This document shows positions 51,181 to 62,870 of a DNA stretch of 64,000 bases, in pieces. How positions within the stretch are numbered: position 1 is the stretch's first letter; each line of letters starts with the position of its first letter. The notes beneath the pieces were generated by a model that worked only from the letters and a program-made list of their open reading frames with translations, was not told where the DNA came from and did not search any database. The stretch lies in contig JAWKRR010000023.1 in the NCBI GenBank assembly GCA_041389525.1, positions 1 through 64,000 on the forward strand, read 5' to 3'. Both the position numbers and the translations under genes were made by a program. The stretch is from JACKFB01 sp041389525 (GTDB lineage Bacteria; Myxococcota_A; UBA9042; PHBI01; JACKFB01).

Positions 51181-53106
51181 TCAGGGGCAGGCCTCGCCTT
51201 CCGGGCAGCAGCCGTCGATGGGGGTGGAGACGCAGGCGCCGCCGGGGGCGCATGCGTCCGCGGTGCATGGGTCTTGGTCGTCGCAGAGGACCTCCGGGAC
51301 CTGGGCGACGCAGATGACCGCTTCGGGGTCGCAGATCCAGGCTTCGCAGCCCACGCCGGGGCAATCCTCGTCGGCGACGCAGCACCCGGCCGGGCTGTCC
51401 GCGACGACTGCGAGGTCGTCGATCCAGACACCGCCCGCGTCGTTGATGGCGGCGTCCACGGTGTCGAACCGCACCTCCACCGTGACCGACTTGCCGGACC
51501 ACGGGCTGAGGTCGAAGGTCTGCTTGGTGAACACGCTCAAGGTGTCGCCGAAGCACGGCTTCTGGACCACCCCGTCGATGGCGACCTCGGTGAAGTCGAA
51601 GCTGCAGCTGCCGCTCTCGTCGAGGTCTTGGCGCAGCCAGATCTCGAGGGTCGCCTCGCCCGCAGGGACCGCGATGACCCGGGCCGCCGTCGCGTAGGTC
51701 GCGCCGAAATCGTAGGAATAGCTTGGCAGATTACCGCAGTACAGGCTGGTCGTGCCCGTGTGCTTCTGGCTCGTGTCGAGCTGCCAGAAGACCTCCGGGT
51801 TCGTGCTGGTCAGTGTCCAGGCAGCCGTGGCGTTGGCGCCCTCGAAGGAGTCCTGGAACACGGTGCCCGAGGGCAGCGGGCCGTAGGGCGTGTTGGAGCA
51901 CTCGCCGCCGTCGCACAGGTCCAACGTGCAGATGAAGCCGTCGTCGCAGTCCTTGGGGACAAACGCGCAGTAGCCGGCGTCGCATGAGTCGTCGGTGCAC
52001 GGGTCGCCGTCGTCGCAGTCGCCGCTGACGTCGCAGCAGAGCGGATCCAAGGGCCCGGGGACGCAGGCGCCCAGCGCGCACACGTCTTTCAGGGTGCAGG
52101 TGTCGCCGTCATCGCAGCTCAGCGTGTTGGGCGCCGACTGGCAGCCCGTCGCCTTGTCGCAGAAGTCGTTCGTGCAGGGGTTCTTGTCGTCGCACTTGAG
52201 GGTGACGCCGACGCATTTCCCCTCGATGCAGGTGTCGCCGGTGGTGCAGGCGCTCGCGTCGTCGCAGTCGCCATCGACCAGGGCGGCGACGCAGCCCGTG
52301 AGCGGGTCGCAGCTGGCGTCGAGGCAGGGGTTGTTCTCGCCGCAATCGGGTGCGGGACCCGGCACGCAGACCGCCGCGACGCAGGTGTCGCCTGCCGTGC
52401 ATGCGTTTCCGTCCTCGCAGGGGCCGACTCGTGGCTTCCACGCGCAGCCGCTCTCCGCGTCGCACACGTCGTCGGTGCATGGGTTTCCGTCGTCACAGGC
52501 CAGGGCAGTGCCACCGCAGACGCCTTGGAAGCAGCGGTCTTCCAGGGTGCATGCGCTGCCGTCGTCGCAGGGCTTCTGGTTGTAGGTGTGGACGCAGCCC
52601 GCGTTGGGGTCGCAGGCGTCGGTGGTGCAGGGGTTGGCGTCGTCGCAGCCCACCGCGCTGCCTTGGCCGCAGGTCCCGCCGCTGCAGGTCTCGCCGGTGG
52701 TGCAGTCGCTGCCGTCGTCGCAGGCCGTGCCGTCGGCCGCGGCGCCGAGCTCGCACTGCCCGCCGACGCAGCGGGGCGTCTTGCACGCCGGGATGGAGCC
52801 ACGGCCGGCGGCGCAGTCTGCGTCCTCCGTGCAGGCCGCGGGCGGCAACTCGACGGTGCTCGTGTCCCCGGTGTCCGCGCTGTCGGACGCGGCGTCGGAC
52901 GTGGAGTCGGGGGTGTCGCTGACCTGGCCGACGTCGGTGGCGTCTCTGGCGTCGGGTGCCGCCGTCCCCCCGGAGTCGCAGCCGCCCATCCAAACCGAGA
53001 CCGCCACCGCGACCGCCGCGACGAGGTGCGTGCGCCGGTGCCGAACGCTCGCAAGCGCCCGTGAGTGCTGGTCTACAGGGATAGGTTGTACGTCGCCAGA
53101 GCGCAT
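51181..53106 (-). CDS. Cys-rich lipoprotein with CDDGNPCT repeats and jelly-roll domain
   Basis: About 641 residues. A long basic n-region precedes a hydrophobic stretch ending WMGGC (lipid Cys43). An Asp/Ser/Thr spacer leads to about ten Cys repeats of the form CDDGNPCTDDVCD/CDDGSACTLEDRC found in many Myxococcota surface proteins. A beta-sandwich follows (TVFQDSFEGANATAAWTLTS, ARVIAVPAGEATLEIWLRQD, WIDDLAVVADSP), resembling MAM/carbohydrate-binding-like jelly rolls. More Cys repeats close the protein (CDDQDPCTADAC, CCPEGEACP). ATG 53106 is preferred over GTG 53115. It begins 10 bases after the GIDE gene and runs towards the MBL gene. Confidence 0.85.
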   Translation of the reverse strand: MRSGDVQPIPVDQHSRALASVRHRRTHLVAAVAVAVSVWMGGCDSGGTAAPDARDATDVGQVSDTPDSTSDAASDSADTGDTSTVELPPAACTEDADCAAGRGSIPACKTPRCVGGQCELGAAADGTACDDGSDCTTGETCSGGTCGQGSAVGCDDANPCTTDACDPNAGCVHTYNQKPCDDGSACTLEDRCFQGVCGGTALACDDGNPCTDDVCDAESGCAWKPRVGPCEDGNACTAGDTCVAAVCVPGPAPDCGENNPCLDASCDPLTGCVAALVDGDCDDASACTTGDTCIEGKCVGVTLKCDDKNPCTNDFCDKATGCQSAPNTLSCDDGDTCTLKDVCALGACVPGPLDPLCCDVSGDCDDGDPCTDDSCDAGYCAFVPKDCDDGFICTLDLCDGGECSNTPYGPLPSGTVFQDSFEGANATAAWTLTSTNPEVFWQLDTSQKHTGTTSLYCGNLPSYSYDFGATYATAARVIAVPAGEATLEIWLRQDLDESGSCSFDFTEVAIDGVVQKPCFGDTLSVFTKQTFDLSPWSGKSVTVEVRFDTVDAAINDAGGVWIDDLAVVADSPAGCCVADEDCPGVGCEAWICDPEAVICVAQVPEVLCDDQDPCTADACAPGGACVSTPIDGCCPEGEACP

Positions 53107-53116
53107 GGCCCGCACG

Positions 53117-53947
53117 TTACCTGACGAGTCCTATGACCGCCAGCACGCCCCCGAGCACGGCCAGCGCGATGCCGCCGACCGCCAGCCAGCGCGCCGCCTT
53201 CGACGCCGACGCGAGCAGCTCGGCCTCGCTCTTCAAGCTCAGCAGGTAGGGGCTGCCCTTCTTCTCGGGCTGCCGCAGCACCAACCCGTCGTCGAGGTCC
53301 GCGAGCTCACCCAGCGCGTAGAGCGCCCGGCCCACCGGCAGGATGCGCTCCTCGAACCGGTAGCCCACCGTGCGTCGGTGCCCCCCCGTCGCCATCGCCA
53401 TCGCCCCCACCGCGACTCGGAACGCCCCGTATCCAACCGTCAGCTTGTCGCCAAGGCCCTGCTCGGCCCCCGTCGGCGGCTCGAACCGGTCGACGACCTT
53501 CTCCAGCTCGAGCTTGGCGCCGTTCGTCAGGACGCGGACGCGGCCGCTCCCGTCGTCCAGGTAGAACACCGCCTCGCGCCGATTCTGGCTGACCACCTCC
53601 TCGGTCTTTCGCCACTCGGTGCGGACGCTCCCCTGCGAGTCGCGCACCTCGTGCCGCGACTCCACCACACGGACCACCCGCGAATCGCAGATGGCCGCGG
53701 TCTGGCCGCTCAGCTCGCCGGTGAGCGGCGCGTCGCACGCGACGGTGCCCTTGAGCTCGGCCACCTCGGCATACCCGCTGCTGCCTCCGCCCGGCATCTC
53801 ATCGCGCACGGACTGAACCAGCGAGAGCATGTCGCCCACGCGCGACGTCTCGGTCGTCGCCATGACCGCGGCGCCCTGCTTCTTCTTCTTCGACCAGAAG
53901 ACCAAGCCGAGGCCGATCAGCACCAAGACTATGCCTGCAATAAACAC
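53117..53947 (-). CDS. GIDE-domain membrane protein (MUL1-like, no RING)
   Basis: A 276-residue membrane protein with one helix at the N-terminus (MFIAGIVLVLIGLGLVFW) and a hairpin-like hydrophobic end (AARWLAVGGIALAVLGGVLA). Between them lies a GIDE domain (about 60-235): AELKGTVACDAPLTGELSGQ, ICDSRVVRVVESRHE and YRFEERILPVGRALYALGEL. The same domain forms the inter-membrane part of eukaryotic mitochondrial E3 ligase MUL1/MAPL. The bacterial form lacks the RING, so the E3 title is inherited only by name; its function is unknown. The start is GTG 53947. It is the first gene of a four-gene minus-strand run. Confidence 0.82.
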   Translation of the reverse strand: MFIAGIVLVLIGLGLVFWSKKKKQGAAVMATTETSRVGDMLSLVQSVRDEMPGGGSSGYAEVAELKGTVACDAPLTGELSGQTAAICDSRVVRVVESRHEVRDSQGSVRTEWRKTEEVVSQNRREAVFYLDDGSGRVRVLTNGAKLELEKVVDRFEPPTGAEQGLGDKLTVGYGAFRVAVGAMAMATGGHRRTVGYRFEERILPVGRALYALGELADLDDGLVLRQPEKKGSPYLLSLKSEAELLASASKAARWLAVGGIALAVLGGVLAVIGLVR

Positions 53948-54293
53948 CGGTCACGCCTCGTGGAATTGGGGACGGAGCCGCTGGGCCGCGTGAGACGACC
54001 GGCGCAACCGCTTCGAGAAGAGATGGTAGCGATTGGTAACACAGTTCGTCACGCCCATGACATGGATGTCATAGCCGCGCCCGTCGCGGCCGTGATTCGC
54101 GGCGTTCGCGTCGCGCCGCGTCCGACCGCCCTCGAGGCGGCGCGCGGCCGCAACCCGCTAGAACCTTGGGTTATCGCTTCGAGCAGCGCGCGGGGAGGCT
54201 TGGGACGGGCCGAATGGATCCCTTCTTGCATCCACTCTTGGGGCGCAATGGCGGCCACCCCCCAATCGGCCGCTGTCACCCCCAGGAGTGCCC
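53948..54293. other. Divergent control region between GIDE and sigma-factor genes
   Basis: A 346-base gap with no convincing gene. It contains a 16-base dyad at 54057-54072 and the sigma-gene ribosome site AGGAG just before 54294. No clear -35/-10 pair was found by eye for either gene, so the sigma gene may use a special promoter. Confidence 0.5.
54057..54072. promoter_or_regulatory. Inverted repeat, candidate operator
   Basis: ATGACAT-GG-ATGTCAT has 7-base perfect arms around two central bases, in the gap between the GIDE gene and the sigma gene. Its modest GC content stands out in this DNA. The shape and length suit a dimeric repressor or activator site. Confidence 0.4.
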
Positions 54294-55865
<1,572 letters not shown>

Positions 55866-55883
55866 GTCCGCGGTCGTCTCGCG

Positions 55884-57416
55884 TCAGGCGTGCCAGCCGC
55901 GGCTGAGGTCTCCGAGCACCTCTGCCGCGGCGTCGGCGACCTCGCCGGCCAGGACCCCTCCAGCGGGTCGGGATGAAGCGAGGCGACGCCCCGCGAGGCC
56001 GTGGACGAAGGCGCCGCATATCGCCGCATCAAGCGGGGCGAGGTTCTGGGCGCGCATCGCCGCGATGAGGCCCGCGAGAACATCACCGGTGCCGGCGGCC
56101 GCCAAGACGGGCTCGGAGATCGGGATGATGACGCTTGGCGCAAGCGGAGCGGCGACGACCGTCCGCGCGCCCTTGAGCACGACGACCGCGCCGGTCTCGC
56201 TGGCGAGCCGACTCGCGGCCGCGCCGCGATCGGCCTGGACCGCGGCCGCGTCGATGCCGAGCAGGCGGCCGGCCTCGGCGGGGTGCGGCGTGATGATGGT
56301 GCCCGCGGGCAACGGCCGGCGGGGGGACGAGGCGGCCCAGAGATTCAGCGCGTCCGCGTCGAGGACCAGCGGGCGCGGGTCGTCCAAGGCGGCGTGCAGC
56401 GCGGTCGTCGCGGCCTCGTCCGTCCCCAGGCCCGGGCCGACCACCAGGACCGTGGGTCGCGGGTCGAGGCCCGCTTCGAGGTCGGAGACCATCAGCTCCG
56501 GGGGCCGCGCGACGTGGGCGTCATCGGCCTGCGGTCGCGACCACGTCGCCAACCCAGCCCCGCCGCGAAGGGCTCCCATCCCGGCGAGGATGGCCGCGCC
56601 CTCTTTCCCTCCGAATCCACCGATAACGCCTACGTGTCCGGAGCTTCCCTTGTGCGCCGCGGGGCCCCGCCGAGGCAGCAGGGCGGCCACGGCCCCCTCG
56701 TCCGCCAGCCGCCAGCTTGGCGCCACCGCGTCGACGACCGGGCGGGGCAGGGCGATGCCCACCACGACCACCTCGCCGGCCCAGGGGGCGCCCGCCGCGT
56801 GGTGGAGCCCCGGCTTGGCGACCCCAAAGGTCGCCGTCATGTCCGCGCGGAACACCGGGCCCCCGGGCTCCTGGCCGTCGGCGGGCAGCCCGCTTGGCAA
56901 GTCGACGGCGACCTTCAACCCATGGCGCGCGGCGTTCGCCTCGGCGATGAGCGCCGCCGCCGCCCCATCGACGGCCCGCGTGAGCCCGGTCCCGTAGAGC
57001 GCGTCCACGATCAGATCGGCGTGCCCGATGGCGTGCCCGACCGAGCCGCTGACCGAGACGTTCAGCCGCTTCACTTCGCCGCCGCGCCCCTCCCAGAGCG
57101 CGTGATTCGCCTTGGCGTCGCCCGAGAGCCGGGCCAGCTCGCTCGGCGTCACGCAGCGAACCCGCCAGCCCCGGTCCGCCAGGTGCCGCGCGATGACGTA
57201 CCCGTCGCCGCCGTTCTGTCCGCCGCCGCAGAGCACCACGGCCTTTCCGGCCCGCCCGCCCGTGCGCGCCGCGATCGCCTCGACCGTCCCAGCGCCCGCC
57301 AGCTCCATCAGCACGCGGCCCGGGAGCCCAACGTCCTCGATGGTGCGCCGGTCCATCTCGCGCGATTGCGCTGCCGTCGCCAGCAGCTGAAAGCCCCGCG
57401 AGTCGCGAAAGATCAT
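55884..57416 (-). CDS. nnr: Bifunctional NAD(P)H-hydrate epimerase/dehydratase
   Basis: A 510-residue repair enzyme. The N-terminal epimerase domain (about 1-215) has VVLCGGGQNGGDGYVIARHL and VDLPSGLPADG; the C-terminal ADP-dependent dehydratase domain has KGSSGHVGVIGGFGGKEGAA, VLVVGPGLGTDE, TIITPHPAEAGRLLGID and AAAGTGDVLAGLIAAMRAQN. Together they restore hydrated NAD(P)H. ATG 57416 overlaps the pdxJ stop (ATGA). It ends the minus-strand housekeeping run, 18 bases from the convergent sigma gene. Confidence 0.95.
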   Translation of the reverse strand: MIFRDSRGFQLLATAAQSREMDRRTIEDVGLPGRVLMELAGAGTVEAIAARTGGRAGKAVVLCGGGQNGGDGYVIARHLADRGWRVRCVTPSELARLSGDAKANHALWEGRGGEVKRLNVSVSGSVGHAIGHADLIVDALYGTGLTRAVDGAAAALIAEANAARHGLKVAVDLPSGLPADGQEPGGPVFRADMTATFGVAKPGLHHAAGAPWAGEVVVVGIALPRPVVDAVAPSWRLADEGAVAALLPRRGPAAHKGSSGHVGVIGGFGGKEGAAILAGMGALRGGAGLATWSRPQADDAHVARPPELMVSDLEAGLDPRPTVLVVGPGLGTDEAATTALHAALDDPRPLVLDADALNLWAASSPRRPLPAGTIITPHPAEAGRLLGIDAAAVQADRGAAASRLASETGAVVVLKGARTVVAAPLAPSVIIPISEPVLAAAGTGDVLAGLIAAMRAQNLAPLDAAICGAFVHGLAGRRLASSRPAGGVLAGEVADAAAEVLGDLSRGWHA

Positions 57417-58141
57417 GCCGCGCTCGCCCCCATTAGCTCCTTCATCTCGCGAACGGCTCGCTCAAACCCCACCAAGACGGCCCGGGCCACGATGGAGTGG
57501 CCGATGTTCAGCTCCTCGATCTCGGGGATCTGAGCGATGTCCACCACGTTGACGTAGTCCAGCCCGTGCCCGGCCGCGACGACTAGACCGGCGCTCGCGC
57601 CAAGCTCAGCGGCCCGCTCAATGCGTCGCAGCTCGCGCTCGCGCTCGTCGTCATCGTCGGCCTCCGCGTAGTCGCCCGTGTGAATCTCCACCACGTCCAC
57701 GCCAAGCCGCACCGCCGCCTCGATCTGCGCCGGCTCCGGGTCGATGAAGAGGCTGACGACGATGTCCGCGTCCATCAGCAGGTCGCAAATCGGCCGCAGC
57801 GTCGCCTCCAGGCCCACGGCGTCAAGCCCGCCCTCGGTGGTCTGCTCCTCACGCTTCTCCGGCACCAAGGTCACCGAATCGGGAGCGATCGCCAGGGCGA
57901 TGGCCACCATCTCGTCGGTGGCCGCCATCTCGAGGTTCAGCCGTGTCTGCACCGTCTCTTTCAGGATGCGCACGTCGCGATCTTGGATGTGCCGGCGGTC
58001 CTCGCGCAGGTGCACTGTGATCTGGTCCGCCCCAGCGAGCTCGGCCATGGCGGCGGCCATGATCGGGTCCGGGTAGCGGGTCCCGCGGGCCTGCCGAATC
58101 GTGGCGACATGGTCAACATTGACGCCAAGCCGGGTTCGCAT
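57413..58141 (-). CDS. pdxJ: Pyridoxine 5'-phosphate synthase
   Basis: A 242-residue TIM-barrel enzyme that makes pyridoxine 5'-phosphate from deoxyxylulose 5-phosphate and 3-amino-2-oxopropyl phosphate. It begins RLGVNVDHVATIRQARGTRY and has ITVHLREDRRHIQDRDV, VTLVPEKREEQTTEGGLD and GHGLDYVNV, all strongly conserved. A perfect ribosome site (AAGGAGG) sits 5 bases before the ATG, suggesting high translation. It lies 10 bases after glmM and overlaps nnr. Confidence 0.97.
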   Translation of the reverse strand: MRTRLGVNVDHVATIRQARGTRYPDPIMAAAMAELAGADQITVHLREDRRHIQDRDVRILKETVQTRLNLEMAATDEMVAIALAIAPDSVTLVPEKREEQTTEGGLDAVGLEATLRPICDLLMDADIVVSLFIDPEPAQIEAAVRLGVDVVEIHTGDYAEADDDDERERELRRIERAAELGASAGLVVAAGHGLDYVNVVDIAQIPEIEELNIGHSIVARAVLVGFERAVREMKELMGASAA

Positions 58142-58151
58142 CTCGACCTCC

Positions 58152-59543
58152 TTAGTCTCTCGCGTCGCCGTCGCCCGTCAGGCCGATCGCGTCCTCGATG
58201 GCGCCGACGATGTCCGACGCCATCGCGGCGATCTGGTCCTGATTGTCGCCTTCCAGCATGACGCGGCACTTGTTCTCGGTACCCGAGTAGCGGACCAGCA
58301 CGCGGCCGCGATCGCCAAGCTCGCTCTCCGCCGACCCGATGGCGCGGGCCACTGCAGGCAGCGACTCCAGCGGTGGCTTCGACCGGACCATGACCCCGCG
58401 CAGCACTTGAGGCACGGGCTCTACGATGCGGCGCAACTCCGACAGCGGCGTGCCCGTGCGCGCGATGATGGCGAGCACTTGCAGCGCGGTGAGCAGACCA
58501 TCACCGGTCGTCGAGTGGTTCAGCATCAGGATGTGGCCGCTCTGCTCGCCGCCGAGGGTGAAGCCTCCGGCGCGCATCCTCTCGACCACGTAGCGATCCC
58601 CGACCGCGGTGCGCTCAAGACGGAGCCCGCGGCTCGTCATGGCGCGCTCCAGCCCGAGGTTGCTCATCACGGTCGCCACCACCGTCCCGTCCGCGAGCTG
58701 GCCGAGCCGCGCCATGTGGTCCGCCAGGATCCCCAGGATCGCGTCGCCATCGACGATCACGCCGTTCTCATCACACAAAAAGACGCGGTCGGCGTCGCCA
58801 TCGAGGGCGATCCCCACGTCCGCGCCGCGCTCCCGAACCGCCTTCGCCATCAGCTCCGGGTGCAGCGCGCCGCACTCCTCGTTGATGTTGGTGCCGTCGG
58901 GCGTCACGCCCAGGGCCGAGACGTCAGCCCCCAGCTCGTAGAGCACCTCCGGCGCCACCCGATAGGCCGCGCCGTTGCCGCAGTCGACCACCACCTTCAT
59001 CCCCATCAGCGACAGGTCGCGGGGGAAGGTGCTCTTCAGGTAGACGCTGTAGCGCCCGCCGGCGTCGTGGATTCGGTAGGCGCGTCCAATGTCGCGGCCG
59101 AGGGCCCGGTGGTCGTCGAGCTGCCCGCCCTCGATCAGCCGCTCGATCTGCGCCTCGACCTCGTCGGGCAGCTTGAAGCCGTCGGCGGCGAAGAACTTGA
59201 TGCCGTTGTCATCGTAGGGGTTGTGGGAGGCTGAGATGACGACGCCGGCGTCCGCCCGCATGCCCGACGCCATGAACGCGATGCCCGGCGTCGGCAGCAC
59301 TCCGAGCTGGACCGCGTCCACACCCATCGAGCAGATGCCGGCCTGGATGGCCGTCTCGAACATGTAATTCGACAGGCGCGTGTCCTTGCCGATGACGATG
59401 CGCGGGTGGGGATGCTGGCCGCGAAAGACGTGGGCTACGGCCCGCCCGAGCTGAAGCGCCACCTCGGGCGTCATCGGGTGAACGTTCGCCTGCCCCCGGA
59501 TTCCGTCGGTTCCGAAGAGCTTCCGCGTGTGATTCTCGGCCAT
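58152..59543 (-). CDS. glmM: Phosphoglucosamine mutase
   Basis: A 463-residue enzyme that interconverts glucosamine 6- and 1-phosphate for UDP-GlcNAc, hence peptidoglycan and LPS. LFGTDGIRGQAN at the N-terminus, the phosphoserine loop VVISASHNPYDDNG with Ser106, metal loop DGDADRVF, and the phosphate-binding RYSGTENKCRVMLEG near the C-terminus. ATG 59543 has AGGGGGG upstream. It lies 56 bases after folP; the cdaA gene often found between these two is absent here. Confidence 0.97.
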   Translation of the reverse strand: MAENHTRKLFGTDGIRGQANVHPMTPEVALQLGRAVAHVFRGQHPHPRIVIGKDTRLSNYMFETAIQAGICSMGVDAVQLGVLPTPGIAFMASGMRADAGVVISASHNPYDDNGIKFFAADGFKLPDEVEAQIERLIEGGQLDDHRALGRDIGRAYRIHDAGGRYSVYLKSTFPRDLSLMGMKVVVDCGNGAAYRVAPEVLYELGADVSALGVTPDGTNINEECGALHPELMAKAVRERGADVGIALDGDADRVFLCDENGVIVDGDAILGILADHMARLGQLADGTVVATVMSNLGLERAMTSRGLRLERTAVGDRYVVERMRAGGFTLGGEQSGHILMLNHSTTGDGLLTALQVLAIIARTGTPLSELRRIVEPVPQVLRGVMVRSKPPLESLPAVARAIGSAESELGDRGRVLVRYSGTENKCRVMLEGDNQDQIAAMASDIVGAIEDAIGLTGDGDARD

Positions 59544-59599
59544 GAGTTCCCCCCTGCCAAAGCGCGGCGGAGCCTATGGGCCGCCGTCTTTCGCGTCAA

Positions 59600-60492
59600 T
59601 CAGCCTGGGTCGGGCGCCCCGCGCTCAGCGCGTGAGATCGCCGAGGCCACGGAGACCGCGTCTCGGCAGGCGGCCACGTCGTGCACCCGGACGACGTGAG
59701 CGCCCAGCGCCACCGCCACGGCCACCGAAGCCGCCGTCGCCACGTCGCGCTCATCCACGCCCCGCCCCGTGCTCTCGCCCAGAAATCGCTTCCGGCTGGT
59801 CCCCACCACTACGGGCCTCCCCAGCGCTGTCAGCCGCCGGGTCTGCGCGAGCAGCGCGAGGTTGTGCGCGGTGGTCTTGCCGAAGCCGATCCCGGGATCG
59901 ATGAGCAGTCGCTCCACCGCCACCCCGGCCTCCTCGCAGGCCGCCAGGCGCCCCTCGAGGTGGGCGATGACCTCGCTCACCACGTCCGAATAGCGAGGAT
60001 CCCGCTGCATCTCCGACGGGCGGTCGAGGGTATGCATCGCGATGGCGGCGACCTCCGTGCGCGCCAGCAGCGGCAGCATCGCGTCGTCGAACCGGAACGC
60101 GCTGATGTCATTGACCACGCACGCGCCCGCTTCGATCGCCGCCGCCGCCACCTTCGCGCTGGTCGTGTCGATCGAGATGGGGACCGGGCTCGCCTCGCTC
60201 AGCGCGCGGATCACCGGGATCACCCGCGCGATCTGGGTGGCCTCATCGGTCGGTGCGCTGCCCGGGCGCGTGGACTCGCCCCCCACATCGAGCAGGTCGG
60301 CACCCTCGCGGACCAAGCGCAGCCCGTGCGCCACCGCATGCGCCGCGTCCAGGTAGCGCCCACCGTCCGAGAACGAATCCGGCGTGACGTTCACGACGCC
60401 CATGATCAGCGCATGATCGAAAGTCAGGGAGCGCCCCCCGGGCAGGGCGATGGGCGGCGGAACCCACCCTGGCGGCAGGTCCCGCGTGTAGC

Positions 60493-60496
<4 letters not shown>
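59600..60496 (-). CDS. folP: Dihydropteroate synthase
   Basis: A 298-residue TIM-barrel folate enzyme, the sulfonamide target. IMGVVNVTPDSFSDGGRYLD, LLDVGGESTRPGSAPTD, PISIDTTSAKVAAAAIEAGA, VVNDISAFRFD, LLIDPGIGFGKTTAHNLALL and VVGTSRKRFLG are all present in order. The start ATG 60496 overlaps the ftsH stop (ATGA), so it is translated with ftsH. Confidence 0.97.
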
Positions 60497-62826
<2,330 letters not shown>

Positions 62827-62870
62827 ACCGTCCTTCCGATGGCGGCAGACCCGGACGGGGTCGCCTGGGC

